Origin: Marinobacter mangrovi
GTDB taxonomy: Bacteria; Pseudomonadota; Gammaproteobacteria; Pseudomonadales; Oleiphilaceae
NCBI RefSeq assembly: GCF_016798325.1
Contig: NZ_JAERVO010000005.1
Span: 186,001 to 250,000 of the forward strand
Reading direction: 5' to 3'
Length of the DNA stretch: 64,000 bases
Positions 7,925 to 16,379 of this stretch are shown here, piece after piece (positions within the stretch are counted from its first letter, which is position 1; the number at the start of each line of letters is the position of its first letter). Below the pieces are notes generated by a model that made no database searches, was not told the DNA's origin, and worked only from the letters and a program-made list of their open reading frames with translations. A program made the position numbers and the translations under genes.

Positions 7925-9400
7925 ATGTTGGAATTCCTCAATGATCTGCTCTGGGGCAAGGTACTCATTGCCCTGCTGATCACCGTCGGCGTTGGCTTCA
8001 GTGTCGCGTCCCGCTTTGTCCAGTTCCGCTATTTCGGGCGGATGTTCCGAATTCTCAGTGCCAGCCAAGCCTTCCAGCGCGACCAACACGGTCACCTGAG
8101 CTCCTTCCAGGCGCTGTTGCTGTCCATTGCCGGTCGTGTCGGTGGCGGTAACATTGCCGGTGTGGCGGTCGCCATTACCCTGGGCGGTCCCGGCGCCGTA
8201 TTCTGGATGTGGGTCGTCGGCCTGATGGGCATGGCCACCAGTTTCCTGGAATGCACCCTGGCCCAGACCTACAAACAGTCGGAAGCGGACGGCACCTATC
8301 GGGGTGGTCCGGCCTATTACATCGCCCGGGGCCTCGGGCCGAAGTGGCGCTGGATGGCGGGCATCTATTCCCTGCTCCTGCTGGTCACCTTCGGCTTTGG
8401 CTTCACGGCCCTGCAGTCCTACGCGGTCGCCACATCGGTGGGCGACGCCTTCGGTGTTCCTGTCCTGTATACCGGCATTGCCCTCGCCGTCATCGTGGCC
8501 GCGATCATCTTTGGCGGCGTCAAGCGGATTGCCCGGGTCTCCGAGGTGCTGGTACCGATCATGGCGGCGGGCTACCTGATCATTACGGCGGTCGTCCTGG
8601 CGATGAACATCGAGCGCATCCCGGACGCCATCACCCTGATCGTGAAGAGCGCCTTCGGCCTCGAGCCGATGATCGGCGGCGGTATCGGTGCGGCCATCCT
8701 GATGGGCGTCAAGCGTGGCCTGTTCTCCAACGAGGCCGGCCTGGGCAGCGCCCCGAACGTGGCGGCGGTGGCCTACGTGCCACACCCGGCCAACCAGGGT
8801 GTGGTGCAGGCGTTCTCGGTGTTTATCGACACCATCATCATCTGCTCCTCCACCGCGTTCATCATCCTGCTGAGCGGCATCTACGATCCGTCGAACATGG
8901 CCGATATTGGTGGCGTCGCACTGACCCAGTCCGCCCTGGCGGACCACGTGGGCGATTGGGGCCGCAGCTTTGTGAGTATCGCGCTGCTGTTGTTCGGTTT
9001 CAGCACGATCCTCTACAACTACTACCTGGGTGAGAACAGCGTCGACTTCCTGAGCACGGCCAACCGCCCGCTGGCAAACACCTTCCGCGTGGCCGTTATC
9101 GGCCTGGTGTGCTGGGGCGCGACTACCGACCTGGGCACCGTGTTCGGCTTCGCCGACGTCACCATGGGCCTGCTGGCGCTGGTCAACCTGATCGCGCTGA
9201 TCGGCCTGTTCAAGCCGGGCCTGCGCATCCTGAAGGACTTCGATCGTCAGATTGCCGAAGGCAACGAGCAGCCGATTTTCGAGGCCCGCAACTTCAAGGA
9301 CATGAACATCGACCTGAAGGCCTGGGACCTGGAACCGGAAGACGTCGAGCGCCTGCGCGAACGTAACGAGGCAACCGGCGCCTTTCAGAGCCAGTCCTGA
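7925..9400 (+). CDS. Sodium:alanine symporter family (AGCS) transporter
   Basis: A 491-aa multi-pass inner-membrane transporter of the alanine/glycine:cation symporter family. Diagnostic segments include SIAGRVGGGNIAGVAVAI near residue 68, the GGPGAVFWMWVVGLMGMATS helix, YRGGPAYYI at ~124, and GVKRGLFSNEAGLGSAPN around 263-280. It imports small neutral amino acids with Na+ or H+. Here the neighbours are aspartase and asparaginase, so aspartate- or asparagine-related substrates are plausible although the family prefers Ala/Gly. The start ATG has GAGAGG 5-11 bases upstream. A hairpin separates it from aspA, and the tandem arrangement suggests one transcription unit. Confidence 0.92.
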   Translation: MLEFLNDLLWGKVLIALLITVGVGFSVASRFVQFRYFGRMFRILSASQAFQRDQHGHLSSFQALLLSIAGRVGGGNIAGVAVAITLGGPGAVFWMWVVGLMGMATSFLECTLAQTYKQSEADGTYRGGPAYYIARGLGPKWRWMAGIYSLLLLVTFGFGFTALQSYAVATSVGDAFGVPVLYTGIALAVIVAAIIFGGVKRIARVSEVLVPIMAAGYLIITAVVLAMNIERIPDAITLIVKSAFGLEPMIGGGIGAAILMGVKRGLFSNEAGLGSAPNVAAVAYVPHPANQGVVQAFSVFIDTIIICSSTAFIILLSGIYDPSNMADIGGVALTQSALADHVGDWGRSFVSIALLLFGFSTILYNYYLGENSVDFLSTANRPLANTFRVAVIGLVCWGATTDLGTVFGFADVTMGLLALVNLIALIGLFKPGLRILKDFDRQIAEGNEQPIFEARNFKDMNIDLKAWDLEPEDVERLRERNEATGAFQSQS

Positions 9401-9408
9401 TGCCATCC

Positions 9409-9432
9409 GGGCGGCGCCACCCGGTGCCGCCC
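9409..9432 (+). terminator. GC-rich intercistronic hairpin between symporter and aspA
   Basis: GGGCGGCGCC and GGTGCCGCCC (9 of 10 pair) flank a 4-base loop just after the symporter stop. There is no T tract, so it is more likely a partial terminator or mRNA-stability element than a full stop. Confidence 0.45.
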
Positions 9433-9469
9433 TACTCCAACCTGAGAACACCGAAGGTGCCACGACACC

Positions 9470-10873
9470 ATGAACACCCGCATTGAGCACGATCTCCTGG
9501 GCGATCTGGCGGTGCCCGCCGATGCCTGGTACGGCATCCAGACCCAGCGCGCGCTGGACAACTTCGCCATCACCGGCGTGCCGATCAGCCACTTCCCGCC
9601 GTTCATAAAGGCGCTGGCGATGGTCAAGAAAGCGGCGGCCCTGGCCAACCGCGACCTGGGTAGCCTGGCCCCGCACAAGGCCGACGCCATCACCGCCGCC
9701 TGCGACGACATCATCGCGGGCCACCTGCACGACCAGTTCGTGGTGGACCTGATCCAGGGCGGTGCCGGCACCTCCACCAACATGAACGCCAACGAGGTCA
9801 TCGCCAACCTGGCGCTGGAGAAGCTGGGCCATCCCAAGGGCGCCTACCAGCACCTGCACCCCAACGATGACGTCAACCGCTCCCAATCCACCAACGACGC
9901 CTACCCCACGGCCGTCTGCCTGGCGGTGCAATTCTCTGCCGAGCCGCTGGAAACCGCGATCCTCAACCTGAAAGCGTCGCTGGAAGCCAAAGGCCGGGAG
10001 TTTGCCCACATCGTCAAGATGGGCCGGACCCAGTTGCAGGACGCCGTGCCCATGACCCTGGGCCAGGAGTTCGAGGCGTTTGCGGTCAATCTGGGCGAGG
10101 ACATCGACCGCCTGCACGAAGCCAGCCGGCTGCTGTGCGAAGTGAACCTGGGCGGCACCGCCATCGGCACAGGCATCAACACCCACCCCCGCTACCAGGC
10201 GCTGGCGGTAAACTACCTGGCCGAGATCAGCGGCAAGCCCATCGTGTCCGCCAGCAACCTGGTGGAAGCGTCGTCGGACATGGGGGCCTTCGTGCTCTTC
10301 TCCGGCATTCTCAAACGCTTCGCGGTGAAACTGGGCAAGATGTGCAACGACCTGCGCCTGCTCTCCAGCGGACCGCGCACCGGCCTGGGCGAGATCCTGC
10401 TGCCGCCGCGCCAGCCCGGCTCCTCGATCATGCCCGGCAAGGTGAACCCGGTGATTCCGGAGGCGGTGAACCAGACCGCCTACCAGGTGATTGCCAGCGA
10501 CTTGGCAGTGACCCTCGCGGCCGAAGCCGGCCAGCTCCAGCTCAACGCCATGGAGCCGATGATCGTCTACAACCTGCTCAACGCCATGAAGATGCTGGGG
10601 GCCGCCTGCTCCATGCTGGAAGAGCGCTGCATCCGCGACATCCGCGCCAACGTCGAGCAATGCGCCCGGCATGTGGATAACAGCATCGGCATCGTTACCG
10701 CGCTGGTGCCGCACATCGGCTACGCCAACGCCACCCGGATCGCGTCACAGGCCCTGCACACGGGCTCGACGGTGCGCGAGCTGGTGCTGGGCGAAGGCCT
10801 GCTGGCACCGGAAACCCTGGACCGGCTGCTCAGCCCGCAGGCGATGCTGGCGCCAGCCGCGGTGGACGCATGA
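9470..10873 (+). CDS. aspA: Aspartate ammonia-lyase
   Basis: A 467-aa member of the fumarase/aspartase superfamily. The signature loop GSSIMPGKVNPVIPE is at residues 317-331; PVIPE after KVN is aspartase-like, whereas class II fumarases read PTQ. Other conserved blocks are GGAGTSTNMNANEV (97-110) and HPNDDVNRSQSTND (130-143), matching aspartase active-site segments. The enzyme deaminates L-aspartate to fumarate and ammonia. The stop overlaps the start of the asparaginase gene by ATGA, so the two are translationally coupled and convert asparagine to aspartate to fumarate. The substrate is assigned by motif and neighbours, not experiment. Confidence 0.93.
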   Translation: MNTRIEHDLLGDLAVPADAWYGIQTQRALDNFAITGVPISHFPPFIKALAMVKKAAALANRDLGSLAPHKADAITAACDDIIAGHLHDQFVVDLIQGGAGTSTNMNANEVIANLALEKLGHPKGAYQHLHPNDDVNRSQSTNDAYPTAVCLAVQFSAEPLETAILNLKASLEAKGREFAHIVKMGRTQLQDAVPMTLGQEFEAFAVNLGEDIDRLHEASRLLCEVNLGGTAIGTGINTHPRYQALAVNYLAEISGKPIVSASNLVEASSDMGAFVLFSGILKRFAVKLGKMCNDLRLLSSGPRTGLGEILLPPRQPGSSIMPGKVNPVIPEAVNQTAYQVIASDLAVTLAAEAGQLQLNAMEPMIVYNLLNAMKMLGAACSMLEERCIRDIRANVEQCARHVDNSIGIVTALVPHIGYANATRIASQALHTGSTVRELVLGEGLLAPETLDRLLSPQAMLAPAAVDA

Positions 10874-11883
10874 CGGCCCGGGTGTTGGTGGTCTACACCG
10901 GCGGCACCCTGGGCATGGTGCCGTCGGATCAGGGGTACGTTCCGGCGGCCGGATTGGAGGCGCGCATCCGCAAGCAACTCGCGGATGCCGCCGCGATACT
11001 GCCGAGCTACGATCTGCTCGAGCTGGACCGACTGATCGACAGCGCCAACCTGCTGCCGGCGGACTGGCAGCGGATCGGGCAGGTACTGCAGCAGCACTGG
11101 TCCGATTACGACGGCTTCGTGGTCCTGCACGGCACGGACACCATGGCCTACACCGCGTCGGCGCTGTCGTACCAATTGCGCGGATGCAACAAACCGGTGA
11201 TCCTCACCGGCGCCCAGATCCCGCTGGGTCAGCCACGCAATGATGCCGTCGACAACCTGACCCATGCGCTGCTTTTGGCCGCTGACGCCCGTATCAGCGA
11301 AGTCTGCCTCTGTTTTCGGGGCAGGCTGTTGCGCGGCAACCGGGCCCGCAAGGTGAACAGCACCGCCTTCGCGGCCTTCGATTCGCCCAATGCGCTGCCG
11401 CTGGGACACATTGGCATTGACGTGGCGCTGTATGGGGACCGGCTGATGGCACCCGGCACTCCGGATTTTGCCTTCCCCGACAGCCAGCCGGACGCCGTCG
11501 CGCTGCTCACGCTTTATCCCGGTATTCCCGCACGGCTGGTGGACGCCGCCCTGGACCCGGACCAGACCCGGGGCCTGATTCTCCAGAGTTACGGGGTCGG
11601 CAACCCGCCCAATGCCGATGTGACGTTGATGGATGCGCTGGGCGCGGCGATCGATCAGGGGGTGACCGTGGTCAACGTCAGCCAGTGCCACCAGGGTCCG
11701 GTCAACCAGGGGGCGTATGCAACCGGCGCGGAACTGAACAGCCTGGGTGTCTTACCGGGCCTTGACCTGACGCCGGAAGCCGCATTCACCAAGCTGCATT
11801 TCCTGCTCGGCCTGGACTGCCCCGTGGACATCATCCGCGAGCTCATGGTGCGGCCGCTGGCGGAGGACTGCACACCGGCATAA
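10870..11883 (+). CDS. ansA: Type I (cytoplasmic) L-asparaginase
   Basis: A 337-aa asparaginase. The N-terminal YTGGTLGM (residues 9-16) carries the nucleophilic Thr13, and LHGTDTMAYTAS (86-97) supplies the second Thr-Asp pair; the LTGAQIPLGQPRND block follows. No signal peptide is present, so it is the cytoplasmic type I enzyme. It hydrolyses L-asparagine to aspartate and ammonia, feeding aspA directly upstream. It overlaps the aspA stop by 4 bases. With the AGCS transporter and the XRE regulator it forms a compact asparagine/aspartate utilisation module. Confidence 0.92.
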   Translation: MTARVLVVYTGGTLGMVPSDQGYVPAAGLEARIRKQLADAAAILPSYDLLELDRLIDSANLLPADWQRIGQVLQQHWSDYDGFVVLHGTDTMAYTASALSYQLRGCNKPVILTGAQIPLGQPRNDAVDNLTHALLLAADARISEVCLCFRGRLLRGNRARKVNSTAFAAFDSPNALPLGHIGIDVALYGDRLMAPGTPDFAFPDSQPDAVALLTLYPGIPARLVDAALDPDQTRGLILQSYGVGNPPNADVTLMDALGAAIDQGVTVVNVSQCHQGPVNQGAYATGAELNSLGVLPGLDLTPEAAFTKLHFLLGLDCPVDIIRELMVRPLAEDCTPA

Positions 11884-12003
11884 GCGCCGTCGATCATCGT
11901 GTATCGTACGCGCCACCCTTTTTTGAGACGATGTTTGCCCGTAAACGTACTATGATTAGACAGCATTCTCTGCGAATCAGGGTATGTTCCCGGGGGGTGG
12001 TGT

Positions 12004-12849
12004 GTGACATCAGCGCATCCTGCGATCCTCGCCCTGGCAATGGCCATGGTCTCCGGTTGGCTTTGGTTTGAGCGATCCGCCCAGGCCCAGGAGGCCTTAC
12101 CGCACGAGCTCACCTTTGCCGCCATTCCTGACAACCCGCTGAACCAGGTCGGCTTTCCCCTGATCCGCGATGTCTATGCCGAACTGGGCATCCGCATCCA
12201 GGTGCGTGAAGTACCTCCGGCGCGGGCCCGGGCCATGCTCCGGGACCAACAGATCGACGGTGTCATCGCGCGCCCTGCCGGGCTCAATCGTCAAATCCCT
12301 AATGCCGTGCCTATTGAGGTTCCCCTGACCCAACTGCAGCTGGTGGCTTTCGCCCGAAACGATGGGGTCACCGGGCTGCGACAGGGCGGCCATTATCGTC
12401 TGGGTCTGCTACGCGGTGTGACGTCCGGCCTCGATGCGCTGCCGGTCGAGCCGATCCTCACCAATACCACCGAACAGTTAATGGAGCTGCTGGCGCGCAA
12501 TCGCATTGATGTCGCCGTGGATTCAGACCTGGTGGGCGCGTATTTCATCCAAAGAAACGGATTGAAAGACCTTCGCATCGTCAGCGCCCCGCTGAAGATA
12601 ATGCCGGTCTACCATTACCTCGAAAGCCGCCACCGGGCACTGGTTCCTCGGGTCCGGAAGGTACTGGAGCGCCTGTCGCAGAACGGTGAGCTGGCGGCCC
12701 GGCACGCCGCCTTCGCCCAACAGCTGAAACTGGAAGACATCACCCTCCCCGTCGCGGAACAGTTGACGCCGGCCGACCTGAAAATCGAGCGGCATGTGTG
12801 GATGGGCCCTCTGCCCACACTGGGCCGCCGCCCGGCGTTGACCCCGTAG
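12004..12849 (+). CDS. Periplasmic solute-binding-like protein (family 3 type)
   Basis: A 281-aa secreted protein. An N-terminal signal peptide ends near FERSAQA (residues ~1-28). The body resembles bacterial extracellular solute-binding family 3: FPLIRDVYAELGIRIQVREV early and ARNRIDVAVDSDLVGAYFI in the middle. The GTG start is chosen because GGGGGGTGG precedes it. No ABC permease or kinase gene is adjacent, so this is either an orphan binding protein or one of the stand-alone sensor-like members common in marine gammaproteobacteria. The ligand is unknown. Confidence 0.75.
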   Translation: MTSAHPAILALAMAMVSGWLWFERSAQAQEALPHELTFAAIPDNPLNQVGFPLIRDVYAELGIRIQVREVPPARARAMLRDQQIDGVIARPAGLNRQIPNAVPIEVPLTQLQLVAFARNDGVTGLRQGGHYRLGLLRGVTSGLDALPVEPILTNTTEQLMELLARNRIDVAVDSDLVGAYFIQRNGLKDLRIVSAPLKIMPVYHYLESRHRALVPRVRKVLERLSQNGELAARHAAFAQQLKLEDITLPVAEQLTPADLKIERHVWMGPLPTLGRRPALTP

Positions 12850-13024
12850 ACGCGACTCCGTCGATCGGCGACGATTTGGCGAGCGAAGCACCTGCAGTCA
12901 GCCGCAGGCATGAGTCAGGCGATGACCAGGACAAGACCCGGCCGCTCAAATATCGTACGCTTGCACCCCATAATCAGAACCCTCTGCAGAGGGCCTTACC
13001 GTTAGCCAACTTGCAGGACTCTTC

Positions 13025-13978
13025 ATGCCCGTATTCGAACGCATCAACCGACTGTTTCCCGTCTGGGCGATCCTTTTCGCCGCCGTCGCCGCTTGGCAGC
13101 CCACCTGGTTCACCGATTTTGCCTTCCTTATCAAGCTGCTGCTGGGCGTCATCATGTTTGCCATGGGGCTTACCCTGTCACGCCACGATTTCATGGGCGT
13201 GATCCGGGCCCCGTTGCCGGTCGGTGTGGGCGTGGTGCTGCAGTTTACCGTGATGCCGCTGGCCGCCCTGTTCGTGTCCTGGTTCCTGCAGCTGTCGCCG
13301 GAACTGACCATCGGTATGGTGCTGGTCGGCGCGACCGCCGGGGGCACGGCCTCCAACGTCATCACCTGGCTGGCCAACGGCCACGTGGCGCTGTCGGTCT
13401 CCATGACGCTGACCAGCACGCTCATCTCGGTTGCCGCCACACCGCTGCTGACCGCGCTGCTGGTGGGTCAGACCGTGGACGTACCGGTCGCCGGCATGTT
13501 CCTGAGCATCGCCCAGTTGGTGATCGGGCCGATTGCGGCGGGCGTGATCATCCACCATTTCCTGGGACGCCAGATCAAGCAGGTGGAGCCGGCCCTGGCG
13601 ACGCTCGCGATGGCCGCCATCGTTTTCATCATTGCCATTGTGGTCGCACTCAATGCCGGCAAGCTGTCCACGCTGGGCCCCCTGGTGATTGTGGCAGTGG
13701 TGCTGCATAACATGATCGGCCTGGCCGGTGGCTATGCGGCCGGTCGCGCTTTGGGTTTCAGCAAGCGGGTGGCACGCACCATGGCCATCGAGGTGGGCAT
13801 GCAGAACTCGGGACTGGCGGTGGCACTGGCCAACCAGTTCTTCACGGCGACGGCGGCCCTGCCGGGCGCCCTGTTCTCCATCTGGCACAACGTGTCCGGG
13901 TCGTTGCTGGCCGGCTACTGGAAACGCCGGCCGGCTGAAGACGACGGTCGGTCCATGCAAGCCGATACCTCCGCCTGA
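13025..13978 (+). CDS. Bile acid:sodium symporter (BASS) family transporter
   Basis: A 317-aa inner-membrane protein with about nine to ten hydrophobic segments. GVIMFAMGLTLSRHDF near residue 39, VGATAGGTASNVITWLANG at ~100 and EVGMQNSGLAVALANQFF at ~258 are hallmark BASS motifs; the last contains the Na+-site region. Bacterial members move organic anions (for example pantoate, 2-keto acids or taurocholate), so the substrate here cannot be assigned. The start ATG has AGGA 7-10 bases upstream. The next gene starts 9 bp after the stop, suggesting an operon. Confidence 0.9.
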   Translation: MPVFERINRLFPVWAILFAAVAAWQPTWFTDFAFLIKLLLGVIMFAMGLTLSRHDFMGVIRAPLPVGVGVVLQFTVMPLAALFVSWFLQLSPELTIGMVLVGATAGGTASNVITWLANGHVALSVSMTLTSTLISVAATPLLTALLVGQTVDVPVAGMFLSIAQLVIGPIAAGVIIHHFLGRQIKQVEPALATLAMAAIVFIIAIVVALNAGKLSTLGPLVIVAVVLHNMIGLAGGYAAGRALGFSKRVARTMAIEVGMQNSGLAVALANQFFTATAALPGALFSIWHNVSGSLLAGYWKRRPAEDDGRSMQADTSA

Positions 13979-13987
13979 GGCAATGCC

Positions 13988-14671
13988 ATGACCTCGCGAT
14001 TGCCACGGTGGGTGGAATACGGCGCGTTCGTACTGGCCCTGACAGCCGGCAGCATCAATGCCATCGGGCTACTCGGGGTCTCCCACCAGGCACTGTCCCA
14101 TCTGTCCGGTACGGCCACATCGGTCGGCACCTCTTTGGCCGCACTCGACCTGTCGGGTGCCCTGCTCCTGGTGGGTATTCTGGGGAGCTTCCTGCTGGGG
14201 GCGGCGCTGTCGGGATTCATGCTCTCCGGGCAGTCCCTGGAGCTGGGGCGCCACTACGATTCGCTGCTGGTGATTGAGGGCGTTCTGCTGCTGGCAGCAA
14301 TCTACCTGCTCGAAAACGGGCACTTCCTGGGGGCCTGCCTCGCCTCCGCCGCCTGCGGCACCCAGAACGCCCTGGTCACCACCTACAGCGGTGCCATTGT
14401 ACGCACCACCCATGTCACCGGTATTTTCACGGATCTGGGCCTGATGCTGGGCGGCGCCCTGCGCGGCGAGAGCTTTGACCGGCGCAAGGCGATCCTTTTC
14501 CTGTTGATCATTTCCGGCTTCGTATTGGGTGGCGCCGTGGGCGCGAGCCTGTTTGCCGCGCTGCACTTTATGGCCCTCGCCGCACCGGCGATCACGTGCC
14601 TGGTACTGGCCCTCAGCTATCGCATCTACACCATGCGCGCTCGCCCCCAGGCCAGCGATCTCGGCGACTGA
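13988..14671 (+). CDS. YoaK family (DUF1275) membrane protein
   Basis: A 227-aa protein with six predicted membrane segments. The family motif is clear: AGSINAIGLLG near residue 20, LSHLSGTAT at ~36 and QNALVTTYSGAIVRTTHVTG at ~125. The role of YoaK/DUF1275 proteins is not established; a transporter-like function is often assumed. It lies 9 bp after the BASS transporter and ends 2 bp from the convergent EamA gene, with no room for a terminator between. Confidence 0.88.
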   Translation: MTSRLPRWVEYGAFVLALTAGSINAIGLLGVSHQALSHLSGTATSVGTSLAALDLSGALLLVGILGSFLLGAALSGFMLSGQSLELGRHYDSLLVIEGVLLLAAIYLLENGHFLGACLASAACGTQNALVTTYSGAIVRTTHVTGIFTDLGLMLGGALRGESFDRRKAILFLLIISGFVLGGAVGASLFAALHFMALAAPAITCLVLALSYRIYTMRARPQASDLGD

Positions 14672-14673
14672 AA

Positions 14674-15582
14674 TCAGTTCAAACCGGTCGCCACCACGCC
14701 ACGCGGCGTTCTCGGCACCATGGAGTACAGCGCCGAGAAGATGATCAGGCAGCCGCCGACCCAGCCGGACAGGGCAACCTGCTCGCCCAGCCACCAGACC
14801 GCAAACAACGCCCCGAAAGCAGGCTCGGTTCCCATCAGCAGCGAGACCCGGGTGGGCGCGATATTACGGGCACCGAAGTTCTGCGCGAAGAAGGCAAAGA
14901 CGGTGCAGAACAGCACCAGGTACACCACGATCAACCAGAAACTCACATCCATCGGCAGTTGAACGAGGGCGGCCGGGTCCGACAGGGCCAATACCGCCAG
15001 CGCGCCCACCCCGACCACGCCGGACTGGATACCGGTCAGGCTGAGGGTGGAAATCCGCTTACCGGTGGTGACCTTGCGGGTCACGGTTACCATCAGCGCC
15101 CGCAGGACCGCCGCGCACAGGATCAGCAAGTCGCCGATATTCAGCGTGACGTCACTGCCGGTGGTCAGTAACCCGACACCGACAAACGACACACCGGCCA
15201 GCACGACATTCTCGAACGAGGGGCGCTGGTGCAGGACCAACCACTCGGTAAACGGGGTGAACAGCACGCACAGGCTGATCAGGAAGGCGGCGTTGGCGGC
15301 GGTGGTGTGCAGTACCCCGAACGTTTCGCAGATAAAGACCGATAGCAGGATCAGCCCCGTCGGCAGGCCGACCCGCCAGTCCCGGGCGCCACCGCCGCGA
15401 TACTCCCGCACCAGCACCGGCAACAGCGTAAAGAACGTGGCGAGAAACCGGATGGCGATAAAGCCCATCACCGGATAGAAAACCAGGGCCTGTTTTGACA
15501 GACCATAGCTGGTGCCCCAGAAGGCAGCGACCAGCAACAGCAGGCACTCGGCCACCGGAAAACCGTGTCGTGTGTGTGTCAT
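14674..15582 (-). CDS. EamA/DMT-family exporter
   Basis: A 302-aa protein with ten hydrophobic helices in two EamA repeats. It begins FPVAECLLLLVAAFWGTSYGL; the second repeat holds GARNIAPTRVSLLMGTEPAFGALFAVWWLGE, of which PTRVSLLMGTEPAFG is the typical end-of-domain signature. DMT proteins such as RhtA and YdeD export amino acids or metabolites. It is the third gene of a minus-strand operon after an argininosuccinate-synthase-like enzyme and a 2OG-Fe dioxygenase, so it probably exports their product. The start has AAAGGA at good spacing; 19 bp separate it from the dioxygenase stop. Confidence 0.9.
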   Translation of the reverse strand: MTHTRHGFPVAECLLLLVAAFWGTSYGLSKQALVFYPVMGFIAIRFLATFFTLLPVLVREYRGGGARDWRVGLPTGLILLSVFICETFGVLHTTAANAAFLISLCVLFTPFTEWLVLHQRPSFENVVLAGVSFVGVGLLTTGSDVTLNIGDLLILCAAVLRALMVTVTRKVTTGKRISTLSLTGIQSGVVGVGALAVLALSDPAALVQLPMDVSFWLIVVYLVLFCTVFAFFAQNFGARNIAPTRVSLLMGTEPAFGALFAVWWLGEQVALSGWVGGCLIIFSALYSMVPRTPRGVVATGLN

Positions 15583-15601
15583 GGTTGAATCCTTTCCTGT
15601 G

Positions 15602-16378
15602 CTAAAGGAGCGCTTCCATACGCTCGAAGGCGATCACCAGGACGTCCCGGTAGGCCGGGCCCTGGTCATCCAGGGGATGAATCTCCGAGACCTCATGCAG
15701 GGTGGTTTCGTCGTCGGACAACAGCAGATCCATCGGTTCGGCGAGGGTGACTGACGACAGGGTGCCCCCCTCGGTATCGGTGACGCGCGTCTCGCCACCG
15801 GTCAGGTTGTGCCGGTTCACCAGCATCGAGGCGATGTAGGTCACACCATCCCGGTGCAAACCCTCCGGCGTTGGCCGGCCCGGCGCTTCCGTCGCCGCCA
15901 GGATCCGGTAGGGATGCAGGCGGATACGCCAGTTGGAGGCGTATCCGTCGGCAGCGGCGTAGATTTTGGCCATGGTCCGCAACAGACGTTGCAGCACCGG
16001 GCTGGCCACGAATACGTCCTCCAGCGGATCGAAGTAACGCTGGATCCCACCGTTCAGCGGGTTCACCGACAGGGGCTGGGAATAAGGCTGGTGCGGCAGC
16101 AGCCTTAGCGAGTCCCGGTCCGCCCGGTATTCGAAGCGGCCATAGCGTCGGTATCGGTATCGCCCGTGATCGGCCATATAGTTATCCCGGGTAAGCCGGT
16201 TCCAGCAATGGGCAAAAGCCCGCCACTCGGCGTCCGAAGTTCCGGGCGCCAGGTCCAGCAGGCCGGCCAGGGTCTGGCCGGGCACAAACGCAAAGTCCTG
16301 GATGATCAGGTCGGCTGCGGCCGCCTCCGCTGCCGGCACCAGGTTCTGGCGGGGCAGCGGTACTTCCTGCGCGCTCAT
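15602..16378 (-). CDS. 2-oxoglutarate/Fe(II)-dependent dioxygenase, amino-acid hydroxylase type
   Basis: A 258-aa protein of the 2OG-Fe dioxygenase family that includes bacterial free-amino-acid hydroxylases (PF10014, formerly DUF2257, by recognition). Metal ligands are seen in PTPEGLHRDGVTYI (His175, Asp177) and LHEVSEI (His228); Arg244 in YRDVLVI is a candidate 2OG-binding residue. VNRHNLTGGETRV matches the family's NRxNxxGGE core. The ATG at 16378 lies one base after the stop of the upstream argininosuccinate-synthase-like gene, so the two are translationally coupled; longer in-frame starts inside the neighbour are rejected. It probably hydroxylates an amino acid made or used by its partner; the substrate is unknown. 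Confidence 0.85.
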   Translation of the reverse strand: MSAQEVPLPRQNLVPAAEAAAADLIIQDFAFVPGQTLAGLLDLAPGTSDAEWRAFAHCWNRLTRDNYMADHGRYRYRRYGRFEYRADRDSLRLLPHQPYSQPLSVNPLNGGIQRYFDPLEDVFVASPVLQRLLRTMAKIYAAADGYASNWRIRLHPYRILAATEAPGRPTPEGLHRDGVTYIASMLVNRHNLTGGETRVTDTEGGTLSSVTLAEPMDLLLSDDETTLHEVSEIHPLDDQGPAYRDVLVIAFERMEALL

Positions 16379-16379
16379 G

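Noticed and set aside
7895-10714. A 939-codon open frame on the minus strand
   Set aside because: It is antisense to the symporter and aspartase genes, is rich in His/Gln/Gly/Asp as expected from complementary high-GC codons, and shows no domain.
12980-12993. Palindrome CCCTCTGCAGAGGG upstream of the BASS gene
   Set aside because: Perfect but only 14 bp, with no loop, no T tract and no conserved partner site; likely chance.
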